The notes: generated by a model from the letters alone, not told the origin. Shown: positions 10,600-21,595, counted from the first letter of the stretch. The stretch is DNA of 64,000 nt from Protea cynaroides (GCA_028583415.1 CM053275.1:9487208-9551207), one strand, 5' to 3'. A program made the numbers and translations.

Positions 10600-11878
10600 C
10601 AGTGACCACATCAGGTGATGCAGCTGCCTCTTCAGTGGTGACCGCATAAACTTTTCCTTGCTGGGGAAGTTGCTTCTTAGGTAGAGTGCAGGTCCTTGCA
10701 ATATGACCCACTTGCTGGCAGTTGAAACACTTTATATTTGGGTTGTATCCGGCATTCTGTGGCACAGGTGGTGCCGCATTGTTCCTTGCAGGTACTGCAG
10801 CGGTCAGAGCCCTGTATGGGCGGAATGGTCTAGTATTACCGCCACCCGAACTCTCACTAGCAGGTCTCTTCACTCCCCTGTTCTGAGCAAAGAAGCTATC
10901 CCTCTGACTGGACTCTATCACCCTCGCAACCTGTACAGCCTCATTGTAGATCTTCTTGTCCAGACCCAAGATGTGCTCTCTGATGCTTCCACGTAGTCCC
11001 ATGGTGAACCTACGTGTCTTGGTCTCTTCCTCTTGCATACTTGCTGGTGCGAAGAAAAATAACTCTTCGTACCTCTGCTGATAAGCATCCACGGTCGACT
11101 GAGATTGCTGTAGGTTGAGGAACTCCTTCTCCATTTGATCTCTGAAACTCTTCGAAAAATATTTATCGAAGAAGGCAGCTTTAAACACTTCCCAATCCAC
11201 TAGTGTATACTTAGTCTCCAGGTATGCCCGTGTAGAATTCCACCAAGCATTTGCATCTTCTTTCAGCATGTGAGTGGCAAATAACACCTTTTCCTCCTCT
11301 GTACATGTCATCAGACGGAAATTCTTCTCCATCTCTGCAACCCACTGTGCTGGCCACAATGGCTTCCCTACTCTACCAGTGAACGATGAAGGCTTCAACT
11401 TCAGGAATCTATCCACCGCTCTGCTCAGATCATACTGTCCCTGAGTGTTCATCCCGTACCATTGTGGTGGATACGGATAGGCTCCCGGGTACGCAGAAGG
11501 TGACGGAAACTGATGCGGTGGTGGTACATTTTGTGCTTGGCCCATCGGTCTTGGGCTACCCTGCATCGGTTGTGAAGACATTTTCTCTCCAGACTCAGGC
11601 GTATTGTCAGTGGGAACAGAACCCGATGGTCTGAGCATCTTCAGTACCTCGCTCAGGAACTCCTTCTGTTGAGCTTGCATCTGATAGACCAGGTTTGTAA
11701 CAATGGTCTCTGAATTCCTGTGGAGTGGACCAGGTAAATTTGTCGGCACTTCTGGAACCTGTTCCTCTTCCACTTCCTGACTTGGTTCTCTAACATGGTC
11801 TTGTTCAACCTGATCCTCCTCTAGGCGCATCCTGGCCTGATGACGCTTCCGACCCCTACGACCGTTTTCGCCTACCAT
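10600..11878 (-). CDS. Gag of element B
   Basis: Structural Gag, open from ATG at 11876-11878 to the putative intron, about 426 residues before it and 468 if read through. The N-terminus is basic (RRGRKRHQAR), followed by an acidic, Gln-rich linker. The core retrotransposon-gag domain (roughly residues 170-320) has LWPAQWVAEMEKNF, EEEKVLFATHMLK, AWWNS and VDAYQQRYEELFF. After it come a basic QNRGVKRP stretch and one CCHC knuckle, CFNCQQVGHIARTC. Gag would form the virus-like particle and bind element RNA in the cytoplasm. Unlike pol it has no internal stop. It is close to the plus-strand gag at 2884-4610. Confidence 0.85.
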
Positions 11879-12040
11879 CTCAGACTATTTTATTTGGATC
11901 TGAGAAGAAGACGTAACACGTGTCAATCCACAATAATAGTAGTGTTAGTCTTGAATAATACAAGGGGAAATAGTCGAGAAGTAAAATTTCAATTTACACA
12001 AATTTTAAAAAATTTTAGAATTTTTTTTAACTCTTTTGGT
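11879..12040. other. Unassigned leader, about 160 bp
   Basis: AT-rich sequence between the Gag start of element B and the next motif cluster. It may be the remaining leader of element B. No primer-binding site or LTR end is recognisable, so the boundary of element B cannot be placed exactly. Confidence 0.4.
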
Positions 12041-12200
12041 GCATACCGGTCGCAACATACTGGTCGCACCTTTGTATACAGGGTTGCGACCGGTATAGTC
12101 GACCAGTCAGAATTAAAATTCTAACCGAGACATAGCGGTCGCACCTCTGGGAGATACCGATCGACCGCTATAGGCAAAAACCGTCGACCGGTATGCCCAG
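12041..12200 (+). repeat. ACCGGT-tagged GTCG motif cluster in a gene promoter
   Basis: About 160 bp with TACCGGTCGCAAC, ACTGGTCGCACC, GCGACCGGTATAG, AGCGGTCGCACC, ATCGACCGCTATAG and GTCGACCGGTATG. A run of about 22 bases around GGTCGCAACATAC is nearly shared with the cluster in LTR B at 6175-6200. It lies about 110-270 bp upstream of a TATA-like box, the same layout as in the LTRs, though the downstream gene is not gag-pol. Confidence 0.7.
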
Positions 12201-12310
12201 ATTGGCTTTAAAAATCACGAAAAATGAGATTTTTTCTCACCTTTCCAACTTCTTTCTTCTCTGGTGGCGATTCTCCTCTGGGTTCCGAGTTGCTACAGTC
12301 CGACCGGTGC

Positions 12311-12318
12311 TATTTAAA
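12311..12318 (+). promoter_or_regulatory. TATA-like box of the 12.8-kb transcription unit
   Basis: TATTTAAA lies about 48 bp before the 5' intron donor and downstream of the motif cluster. It is the likely core promoter for the gene starting at 12802. Confidence 0.45.
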
Positions 12319-12358
12319 GCCGATTCCGTCCATTCAAGACCTAGCACATCGTCTCCAG

Positions 12359-12796
12359 GTAGGTCTCTTCCCTCTCTCTCATGTTTTTAGATATTTTCCA
12401 TATCGTCTATATGTAGAAATTTAGGTTTTTCTTTGTTCGAGATGTTTCAACCGTAGGAACTCTTTTCCTTCGGCTAGGAAAGGGTTTAGGGACCCCCAAG
12501 AGCAAAAGCCCTCAACCAATTTGGGGTTTCACCGAACGATTTTGATAAAAATCAAAATTTTCACCTTTTTTACCTAGGTTTTCCAAAATTTTTGAAAATT
12601 CTTGATTTTTCTCAATTTCTTGAAATTTCTTGTTGTAATTGCCTGTGATTGATTTGTTGAAGAGTGTGGGGGTTACGTAAGTCCTCCTCCCCATGTTTTT
12701 GGGTGAGATCGAGGCTTTTTCCCAAATTACTGTCGTTATGCTGTCGAAATTTTGACAAAATCTAACTTTTCCATCTTATTTTCATTTGTTTTGCAG
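12359..12796 (+). other. Putative 5'-UTR intron
   Basis: CCAG/GTAGGTCTC at the left and a T-rich TTTTGCAG at the right bound 438 bp of T-rich sequence. The acceptor lies 5 bp before the ATG at 12802. The splice sites are good matches to plant consensus but are not supported by transcripts here. Confidence 0.45.
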
Positions 12797-12801
12797 TTTA
12801 A

Positions 12802-13427
12802 ATGGCTCCTAGACGCGCTCTCGGGAAACACCCTCATGGCTTGAGTTCGCGTGCTCCCCAGCCACCAGTTTCCCAGCTTGACGAGCACTGGTTTCGTTCT
12901 CTTGAGGCACAAGCTCGATTCCCATGGTTTGATAATAAAAGCATAGAATCCGGGCGTCGTGTTAACTTGGAGCAGTTAGACCGGTTCGACGTGCGAGCGG
13001 CGTTCGACAGGCTTGGTTGGTTGCCCATTATTTCATACACCTACACCACCCGTCCTAACCTGGTTAAGCATTTCTTTGCTAACCTGGAGCTGCACGGAGA
13101 TGTGAACGATCCCAACCAAGGTAGGATTTATGTATCTCCAGTTATGTCCGGGGTGTTCCCATTTCCTTTAACACCCATCAGCTGGCCGACCTTCTAGGGG
13201 TTCCAAATGATGGAGACCTAGTATACTGCCCTCCCAAAGCGAAGGGCTATCTGATTGAGGATCTGCGCCGAGAGATAGCAGATCAGATACTCAACCCTGG
13301 GGCTCCTATAAAGGCGGCTAGCCTGAGGCCTATACCCTGGGTCTACAGTCGCATCATCCAGCACAACATCGTCCCCCAGAGTGGCCATTATAGTGAGTTA
13401 TCCCAGCTTATCCCAGCTTACTCAGTA
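12802..13427 (+). pseudogene. Plant-transposon-protein-like gene fragment (Transposase_32-type)
   Basis: The ATG follows a putative 5' intron. The first 121 or so residues are open and include RVNLEQLDRFDVRAAFDRLG and HFFANLELHGD..GRIYVSPVMSG. A one-base frameshift near 13165 then moves reading to a frame giving HQLADLLGVPNDGDLVY and IPWVYSRIIQHNIVPQSGHYSE, until about 13427 where A-type LTR sequence takes over. The pattern of a GWLP-type core, a 'FFANL' segment and an 'LG(V/I)P..G' segment resembles the putative plant transposon protein domain (Pfam Transposase_32, PF20167, named from memory). That domain's biochemical function is not known to me. The gene is truncated and frameshifted, so no product is expected. 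The family call is moderate and the coordinates of the break are approximate. Confidence 0.55.
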
Positions 13428-14451
13428 CGGTCCACCTCCCCTCATACACTACGACGTAATAGCTCTGCTAAGGTAATGGCGATACGATGATGTCAGTAGA
13501 CAAGACTTGAGTTAGAGATAGAGCTAGAGTGCTGAGGCCCGGCCTATGACACCCCCCCTGATACTTGCTCATATCAAGCACACCAATCACACACAAACAT
13601 TCACATGCCTATTCCTATCATCATCATCATCATCATCATGTTATAAACAATAAATTTAAATATGCATGAACAGTAATAAATGAAATATTGGATGACATTT
13701 TAAATGCACATGACAAACATACACGCATAGAATCAATCATGGCATTGGACTCAAGAAATAAAAACAGTTTATTATTAACCAATTAGTTTAGGTTTTGTTC
13801 CCTCACCTTTGCTAGATTGTAGATCCTCTATCAAGCTTTAAGAATCAACTAAATATCAATATTATACCACTAGAAGACCTAATCAAGTCGATAGAATTTA
13901 ATTAGAATTAATTCTGATTTTAAAAAGCTTGTTGTTAACTGGGGGTCGATGCCAGGGTCGGACCTTCCATCGACCCTGGGTGCTACCACCCACATTCTGG
14001 ACTTCCTGAACACTGGGGGTCGATGTTAGGGTCTGGTAGGGTCGATTGTCCATCGACCCCCCGTGCGTCCCCCCATGGGTTTAGTCGAAATTTTCATCCT
14101 ACAGTCCATTCCGTCGTGTTTGGGTCCTATGGCTTGCTTTTATAATCCATTACATACATGTTCTATGGTTTAGAACCATAGTTTATTCACCTACATGGTT
14201 TTAATGATCTCCCCCATGGTTTTCCATTGAAACTTAACCGTGGGTGGATGATTTGAGTTTCTCCTAGATCATACCCTCTTCACTATCTATTCTAAGGTCT
14301 TTAGAATTCCATGGAGATAGTATCCATACCTGATAATTAGGCTTGTTTCTCTGATGTCTTCTCTTTGATCTTCTTCTCCACTTTCCTTCTCTTCTCTTTC
14401 TCTCAATTCAATTAAGGTTTTAAAAGGAGTGAAAGAGGCTTAGGGACGTCC

Positions 14452-14459
14452 TATTTATA
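14452..14459 (-). promoter_or_regulatory. TATA box of LTR A'
   Basis: TATAAATA followed by GGACGTCC on the minus strand, identical in layout to LTR A1. Confidence 0.55.
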
Positions 14460-14789
14460 GAGTAGAAACTCATAAAATAAGTCATATTGAGATTAGAAAA
14501 GAATCCCATTGGAATTTGGAAAGTTTCCAAATCACGGTTTCTGTCGGTAGACTGGGGGTCAATGAGGGGGTCAGAGATCCCGTCGACCCCTGGTTCTAAA
14601 TTGTTCGACCTGTAAGCACCCCATTTTTGTCATCCCAACTAAACAAAGTCCTGCTGGTGTGTGGACAACAAAAGGAAGAAAGGTGATTGAAAGTTTGGAT
14701 TTTTGACTATGAATTTGATGAAGTTTTCAATGGGTCCCACAGCAAGGTCACGGGTTATAATTTTACATGGATGCCTAGGTCATAGAATT

Positions 14790-15560
14790 ATCTTCAAAAT
14801 GAGACCAGAATTGCTCGATTCTGATATCAAATGAAGAAGATATGATCATTTTAATCGGATGATACGTACAAGGGAGGCTTCTGAAATTATCATAAATAAT
14901 CCCAGGGGCTTTCATGCAAATTATCGTAAGTTAGATTGTTTGAATTTCAAATCATCATATCTTGATCATCCGACATCTGAATCATATGGTTTAAGTACCA
15001 TTATTCCTTATTTTTAGTCTTCTTCAAAGTGAACGTAAAGGATTTCCGATAGAAGTCACCAGTGGGCCCCATGCAAGCTTGCATGCAAAGTTATCGTTAG
15101 AACATTAAAGCCTCATATCTTTTCCATTCTACGTCGGATTCAGATGATTCCAAAGCCATTATTCTTCATTTGTGATGTCCTACAAAGTGGACATGGAAAA
15201 TCTTGGGTAGAAGTCTCTGGAGGGTCCCATGCAAAATTACATATGGAAATGGTCATTTAATCTTCAAAAATTCATATTTTGATCATTACATATCCAAATG
15301 AGGTAATTTCAGTTTCATTATGTTCCATTTTTAGTACTCTACAAAGTGGACGTAAAGGATTTCCGACAGAAGTCTCCGAAGGATCCCATGCAGAATCGTC
15401 AGCTAAATTATCGATAATTGGTCCACTTAAACTTCAAAAATTCATAAGTTGACCATTTTACTTCCAAATGAGGTGATTCAAGTTCCTATATTCCTCATTT
15501 TTAATGTTCTACAAAATGAACGTAAAAAATTTGGAATAGAGGCCATCGAAAAATTTCATG
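14790..15560 (+). repeat. 158-bp tandem array in G1
   Basis: Diverged monomers share CTACAAAGTGGACGTAAA-type cores near 15020, 15179, 15338 and 15518. The spacing is 159, 159 and 180 bp. Each also has a TCATATCTTGATCAT-like stretch and a GTCCCATGCA stretch. The array lies in the 5' part of the LTR. Confidence 0.7.
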
Positions 15561-15793
15561 CGGGATAACAGCGAAAATGACCCATAAAATGACAAGGAGA
15601 GAAAACCGAGTTAATTCCATTCAACTCAGCTCAACCCAAGCCAGTCTTGGCCCAACCCAGTTAATTCAAGTCATTCTTAATCCAACCCAGCTCAGTTTAA
15701 GTCAGTCCAGTCCAATCAACTCAAGTCAAACTAGTCTAGACCAAGTTCGTTTAACCCATGTGCAAGAATTTTATGATATTGCATATATCAAGG

Positions 15794-15859
<66 letters not shown>
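15794..15859 (+). repeat. (TA)n microsatellite
   Basis: About 33 perfect TA units inside G1, between the 158-bp array and the purine-rich block. Confidence 0.95.
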
Positions 15860-15862
<3 letters not shown>

Positions 15863-16560
15863 TGGAAGATTCGGTTCAACTGGAAAGGAAACTCGAGAGG
15901 AAGGATCTAAAGAGAGAATCAGAACCAAGATGAGAAAGGAAAAAGAGGGGAGGGCGGTGGAGAGAAAGGAAAAAAATAAAAAAAAATCAAAGAGGAGAAG
16001 ATCGGGGAGAGAGAGAGAGCGGTGAGAATCTGAGAATAAAAAAATAAATAAATAAAAAGATGAAAAAAGAGAGAGGGCGGTAAAGATTGAAGAGGGAATC
16101 GAGGAGAAGATAAAAAAGGAAAAAAATAATAAAAAGATTGAAGAGAGAATCGAGAGAGAATCGAGGAGAAGATAAAAAAGAAAAAAAAATAATAAAAAAG
16201 AAGGAAGATTTGAGAGAGAATCGAGAGAGAGAGAGTGAGTGGAGAGAAAGAGTAAGGAAATAGAAAAAAAAAACAGAAAAGAGAGGGGAAGACCAAGAAG
16301 AAGGAGGAGGGGGAGAGGAGAAGAAAAAAACAAAAAAAAAAGAGAAGAAAACCGAGAAAAAAAGAAAAAAATAAGGAAGGGAGGATGGAGAAGAGGGGAT
16401 CTTGTTCGGTTTTGGAGAAAAAAAACAAAGGGAGAGAGAGATTAAAATGAAGAGAGGAAAACCGAGAAGAGAAGATGGAAAGAGAAGAATCTGGATCAGA
16501 AACGAGAGGAGGAGATAGAAGAAGAACAAAAGAAAGGAGCTGGAGAAAAAAACTCTCTGC
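15860..16560 (+). repeat. Purine-rich low-complexity block in G1
   Basis: Nearly pure A/G on the plus strand, with short imperfect repeats of GAGAGAATCGAGGAGAAGATAAAAAAG type. It corresponds in position to the 82-bp arrays of G2 and G3 but is less regular. Long frames on either strand here are composition artefacts. Confidence 0.8.
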
Positions 16561-18040
16561 GCAGCTCAGGTAAACTTTCTTTGTTCTTTGTTTTTTTTTA
16601 TATGTACCGATTAACCGATCTGCTCACCATCATCCTTCCCAACCCTCCACATCGACTTACCTCACTACAGAACTCCACTCACCGCAAGCCACCATAACCA
16701 TTTGCCTCATCCCTCTATACCATCTATCATCACTACCTTTCCTTCATCTGTCTCCCATGCTTGAACCTGCACTACAAACCTGCTACCCATATCTTCAACC
16801 CACCTACCACTCACACATGCAATTTGTCCATTACGGAATAAACACCTACCATCTCCTTAGCAAGCCCAACTGATTATCTATACACCTACTCCTTGATTAC
16901 CTTCATCATTCAACACCTCATGATCCTATTCTACAACACCATTCGGCAGTCCAACCAACATCTGTCCATACATCCAACACCAATATACCTTGCTATCCAC
17001 CCGTGCACCTTCAATCCCCTTCATTGATACATGCCCGTATCAAACCCAAGCACCTTATCATGCCTCATCAACTCCCATGTCATGCGCCATCACCTTAACC
17101 CCCATCACCACTAATTTTCCCAGCTACATCCAATTATCCAGCCACCAAAACTGATTGCAGCTATCGCTTGCATACCCATGTACCATTGGAAAAATCCCTG
17201 ACTATCTGAGTCAACAACACCTGACCATCCCCTTTAACCATCTCATTAACCAAGCCCGAACCTATTGCCTCATCTCCTTTGCAGTCATTATCCCAACCTG
17301 CTACCCCATATCCATTGCAACCCCCTTGATCTGTAAAATTTTATCACCTAATCCTCTCTCCCATGAAATTGAGCTATCGGATGATTAATTTTTGTTAGAT
17401 CATGTGATGCCATGAAATTGAACTGTTGGATGATTAATTTTGTTAGATCATGTGATGCCATGAAATTGAACTGTTGGATGATCAATTGATTTCTGATTAT
17501 GTGATGATATTAAATCTGAACCATTGGATTCCATGTTGATATGTCCACCATCTTGATGCTTACATGATTCTTGTTGTTTTGGAATGCTACACATGCTTAT
17601 TGTCATATTTGTCTGCTACACATGCTCACATGCCATATTGGATAATTACTACCATGTTTGGATGCACACTTACCATGTTTGTATTGATTCACATGCTCAC
17701 TTGCCATCTATGACTGATTTGTTGCTAAATTTGAATATATTTCCAACATGCTATATTTGGATGTTTACACTGCTATATTTAAGCTCACATTGCTATGTTA
17801 GATTGTTTACATTGTACAACAACTAGGGCAAGATACACCCTAAAATGGAAAGAATTGAACAATTAGGGTAGTGAAACCCTAAAAATGGAAAGAATAATTA
17901 GGGCAAAATAAACCCTAAAATAAAGAGAATAATTAGGGTATAAAATCCTAAAAAATGAAAATCACAATGAAAAGGGATAGGAAACACTAAAAACCTAAAA
18001 ATAGAAATAACAAAAATAGAAAGAATTTGGTACACATCCC
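16561..18040 (+). other. Interior of G1 without genes
   Basis: The first 800 bp are pyrimidine/CA-rich with many CCATC-type phrases. After that come short near-repeats of CATGTGATG..TGAAATTGA..TTGGATGAT (17380-17480), CACATGCT phrases, and CCCTAAA/TTTAGGG-like phrases near 17825-17990. No protein family is recognisable. Confidence 0.6.
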
Positions 18041-18049
18041 AAAATCTGA

Positions 18050-18320
18050 ATGATAGGAATTTAGGTCTCATCCCTAGATCCTATTGACAAAAATGAAAAC
18101 AATAAAAATGGTAGGAATCTAGGTCTCATCCCTAGATCCTATTGACAAAAATAGAAACAAATAAAAATGGTAGGAATTTAGGTCTCATCCCTAGATCCTA
18201 TTAACAAAAATAGAAAGAATTTGGTACACATCCCAAATAAAAATGGTAGGAATTTAGGTCTCATCCCTAGATCCTATTGACAAAAATGGAAGGAATTTGG
18301 TACACATTCCAAATCCGACT
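18050..18320 (+). repeat. 76-bp tandem array in G1
   Basis: Units containing TAGGAATTTAGGTCTCATCC and AGAATTTGGTACACATCCC start near 18053, 18111, 18171 and 18246. Some units lack the second half, which gives 57-76 bp spacing. Confidence 0.8.
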
Positions 18321-19274
18321 CTCACAAAAATTTTAAACTACGTTGTACCTGATTTCTAGGGCACACCCTAGAATACGTAGGCAATTTGAGAATCCCAAAT
18401 ACGATACAAAGCCACCCATCAACCATACATCCAGCATAAACTTCAACTTGAACAACAAAGAATCTAATTGAAGCAAATGCATAAATCACTTCCATAATCA
18501 TTAATCACAAAAACCATTTCGAACTACGTTTTTGGACTTGATTTCCAGGATTGGAATACGTAGGCAGTTTGAGATGTCTTACACATCTCAGATTCAGTCC
18601 AAGACCGAACCATCTTTGGTCCGGTTCACTGTATAATATTGTACATTACATTTGCTTATTTATTTGCTTTAAAACATGATTGGCTGAACCCTAGGTTAGA
18701 ATAACTTAGCAACTTGGTTTAGGACATCCCCCATTGAACCCTAGTCATCCAGTTGACCAAGCACAGTTAAAATTAGAATTTAAGGAAAGTTTAGGAGGCC
18801 GATATTGATCGGGCGGTTTGGGTGCCTAACACCTTCCCATAACCGTACCCTGAATACTTACCCGATCTCTTGCAGATCAAAGAACCGATACATTGGGTCA
18901 CGAGTCAATAGAAGTCTTACCTTAGGGTGAGGCTACATTTTTAGAGGTCCTAGACCTTAATCTAGGTGGCGACTCCAACAGAACAAATCGATCTTCATCG
19001 ATACAGGATACACATTTATCCAGAGGAGGATCATCGATTTCCCATTGTCCTCACACGACCCCCGATTAAAAACTCAGGGTCTGACTTTTTATCTTGGGGG
19101 GGTCCGACCCTGCCTTGCTGGGTATGCGACCCTCTCCCTTATTTTTGTATTTTTGGGTCAGTTTAATACCTGGGATCGTTATCTCCTTCACGCACTTGAT
19201 CCATTTGGCTCGACCATGATGGGTAGACCTGGTTCAAGGTGGTAAGACCGGGTTAGTTTGATACGGGTCTTACA

Positions 19275-19506
19275 TTTTATGTCTTAGTCTTTTGGAGATA
19301 ATTAGATACTTTATTTATGTTATCACTGTTAGATACTCAGTTCATTAGTATTAAAGACTTTCGCTATTGTTTATTTACTCTGATTATGATTGTGGATGTA
19401 TATGATTTAAGCAAAGGGACATGACCTATTCGAGATCCTAGTTGAACCGTTGGATCATAGACGGTTCATCACACCATTCTAGTTGGTTCAGAATTGGGGT
19501 GTGACA
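19275..19506 (+). mobile_element. 3' end of an A/D-type LTR
   Basis: 232 bp closely resembling the last part of LTR D (21355-21595), including ACTTTCGCT..TTATTTACTCTGATTATG and the GGGGTGTGACA end. It directly abuts the 5' end of LTR A', so A' seems to have been inserted into it. Its 5' part is missing. Confidence 0.7.
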
Positions 19507-19616
19507 GTACCGTCCGACTGTACGACCTCAGATTAGACTCTGAGTTTGGAAACTTTTCAAATACAAGGAGGATCTCTTTCCTATTGTTAGAGAGCCTTAT
19601 ATGGAGGGTTTCTCTC

Positions 19617-19624
19617 TATATAAA
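19617..19624 (+). promoter_or_regulatory. TATA box of LTR D
   Basis: TATATAAA followed by GGACGT, matching the A-type core promoter. Confidence 0.55.
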
Positions 19625-20011
19625 GGACGTTGCTCAATCCTTTTTCACTTTTTTGGAACATCAACAAACCCTAAAGGAAGAGAAGGAAGAGAAGGAGAAG
19701 GAGATAAAACTAAGGAGAAGGCTGAGAGAAGAGTTCTACTGATTCCCTGCAATAAGTAAGGTATAAACCTTGTCTCTAAAGCCTTAAAACATCAAGAGTA
19801 AGAATTTTTAGTATAAATTGTAATACCAAACCCAATGTAAGGATTCAGTTATGGGATTTTTTGAGCAAATCTCAAAGGGGAGACCATAAAGAATGGATTG
19901 GAGTAATCTGTTGATTAAACTAAGAGAATAAACCTTAGAATGATCATTAGGAAGGACCATACTGAGGAGCCAAGAGGAAGAATTCGGATTGAAAGTGGTT
20001 TCTGGATCAGA

Positions 20012-20190
20012 CAAGCGTATGGTCGCAACTACAGTCAACCATAGATCGACCATAGGGTGACCATATATACCATCGACCATAGCTATTCGGGAAGAATTCA
20101 AGAAACGAATGGTTGCAGGGTATGGTCGCATATAGTGTGACTGTAGGGTATCAATCGTACGTAGTAAGGTCAATACAGCATGTGACCATA
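20012..20190 (+). repeat. TATGGTCG/CGACCATA motif cluster in LTR D
   Basis: Contains GTATGGTCGCAAC, ATCGACCATAGGG, TGACCATAT, CATCGACCATAG, GTATGGTCGCATAT and TGTGACCATAGGG. It also has the ATTCGGGAAG spacer seen as TTCGGGAAG in LTR A1. It lies about 400-570 bp after the TATA box, the same as cluster 2 in A1. Confidence 0.8.
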
Positions 20191-21595
20191 GGGTCTATCA
20201 GACACCTATCGGTGATCTGTTTTGATTTTTGACTACTGTAACACATTACACATGAATCCTAACTTAAATTTATACAATTTTTACGTCATTAAATTAATTC
20301 AAAGAGAATTACAAGGCATGAAAGGAGATCAAGTTTTGTTAATAGGTGAGGGAACAAGACCTAAATTAATTAGATAATAATAAACTATTATTTTATTGAG
20401 TCCAATGCCATGATTGATTCTATGTTTGTATGTTTGTAATGTGCATCTCACATGTCATCTAATATTACTGTTATTACTGTTCATGCATATTTACTTTTGT
20501 CTATTTGCTACCATGTTGATTGGTGATGTTAGGAATAGGCATGTGACTGTGTATGTGTGGTTAGTGTGCTGGATGCGAGTGAAACATCAGGGAGAGGACG
20601 TGGCATTGTGGTCTTTGACCTGGTCACCAAACTCTAGCTCTATCTCTATTCAAGTCTTGCCCATTGACATCGTCGTATCATTACCTTAGCAGAACTATTA
20701 TGTCATATAACATCAGGGGAGGTAGTATCGGACCGTGTGGTCTTTGACTCTGTCGGGGGGCCTTAGTTCTATCTCTATGGATGTATTGAGGGATACTAGG
20801 GTGAGACCTTGGATACACTAGATGAAATTTAGAATTGATTAGTTGCGAGCCCAGTTTGTAAATCCTCGCTAATAGCGGCTTACGTATTGGTATGGGTAGG
20901 GCATCAGGAAAAGTGTTGACGGTGTTTGATCTAGACATTTTAGCTCTATCTCTATTCCATGGTAGGTGGTGCATGTGGGACGACAATGGTGTTTGATCCA
21001 TTGGACGGATTCACACACTCGTGTATAGAGGTGTGGTGGCCCCCAATCCTTTTTATAGCATATTGCAAACTTAAAAATTAGACCAAATATATGAATTGAA
21101 TGCATGCATATGTTTGTTGTATTGTTTTGTTTGCTCACTAAGCCGTGATGTATGTTTACCCTTTCGTCGACGAATATTTTTAGTTGATGATGCAGGTCCT
21201 ACTGTAAAAGAGTACATGAATGCTCCGACATATGGACACATGGCGGCTATGGATGTAGAAACTGTTGAAGATGCGCATGATCCTTCATGCGAGTGCAATC
21301 AATGCGTCTTTGATTAGTTTAGTTATATTTTAATTAACTGACATGTAATTGATTTTTTATTTTATGTCTTAAGTTACTTGGAGATAACTAAATTAAATAT
21401 TTATTTATCACTGTTAGATACTCACTTCATTAATTATAAAGACTTTCGCTTAATTATTTGTTATCTCTGATTATTACTGTGGAATGTGTGTGTGATTAAT
21501 ATGGTGGATACTACCTAAACAAGATCCTGGTTGAACCGTTGATTTGTTAACGTTTCATCACACTATTCTGGATAGTCCAGAAGTGAGGTGTGACA

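Larger units (their letters stand above)
4611..11878 (-). mobile_element. Element B: Tekay/Del-like gypsy element missing its 5' LTR
   Basis: Minus-strand element with gag-pol at 7053-11878 and a 3' LTR at 4611-6970. Domain order is gag, zinc knuckle, protease, reverse transcriptase, RNase H, integrase, chromodomain-like tail, which is the gypsy order. The 5' LTR should follow to the right of 11878 but no copy of it is seen. Instead, unrelated sequence with a different transcription unit starts by about 12041, so the right end has been lost. The coding region has at least three nonsense codons and one tetranucleotide slip. This copy is therefore not autonomous. Confidence 0.85.
14611..19055 (+). 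mobile_element. Solo LTR G1 (4.45 kb)
   Basis: Starts TGTAAGCACCCC and ends GTCCTCACA. It is flanked by the 5-bp direct repeat CGACC at 14606-14610 and 19056-19060. No second terminal repeat or coding region is present, so it looks like a solo LTR of a very large LTR family. It has, in order, a 158-bp array, a TA run, a purine-rich block, a pyrimidine/CA-rich block, a 76-bp array and a GGTGGCGACTCC phrase about 85 bp from the end. That phrase resembles tRNA primer sites of Tat/Ogre elements, but it lies inside the unit. A second copy with its own TSD is at 24746-29230. Confidence 0.8.
13428..19274 (-). mobile_element. A-type LTR fragment (A'), split by solo LTR G1
   Basis: Two parts, 13428-14610 and 19056-19274, together match the minus-strand A-type LTR. 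They include GGGTCG clusters (13930-14075 and 14545 onward), a TATA box at 14452-14459, and the terminal GGGTCTTACA at 19265-19274. The 3' end of the LTR is missing because the left side joins the gene fragment at about 13427. The inner insertion is clean: removing 14611-19055 plus one copy of CGACC restores a continuous A-type sequence. Confidence 0.85.
19507..21595 (+). mobile_element. LTR D (2.1 kb, 5' truncated)
   Basis: Follows the A-type scaffold: a TATA box, a pyrimidine/purine leader, a motif cluster, AGCTCTATCTCTAT phrases, a CACTCGTGTATAGAGGTG phrase, and the GTGTGACA end. The 5' roughly 300 bp, including the first motif cluster, are missing or scrambled. Its cluster uses TATGGTCG/CGACCATA tags, and the downstream words are GTGTTTGATC and TGGTCTTTGAC rather than AATAAACGT. 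It is followed directly by copia coding sequence, so it probably inserted there. Confidence 0.75.

Noticed and set aside
14790..15560. Regular repeats that could suggest a CRISPR-like array
   Set aside because: The monomers are tandem and diverged, 158-180 bp long, without short repeats and unique spacers, and the DNA is from a plant nucleus.
15794..16529. Several long frames on both strands rich in IY, SF or EK residues
   Set aside because: They lie in TA and purine/pyrimidine low-complexity sequence. Composition alone keeps stops rare, and there is no domain.
17825..17990. CCCTAAA/TTTAGGG-like phrases resembling plant telomere repeat
   Set aside because: Copies are scattered among other AT-rich words and not tandem. 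They recur in G2, so they belong to the LTR.
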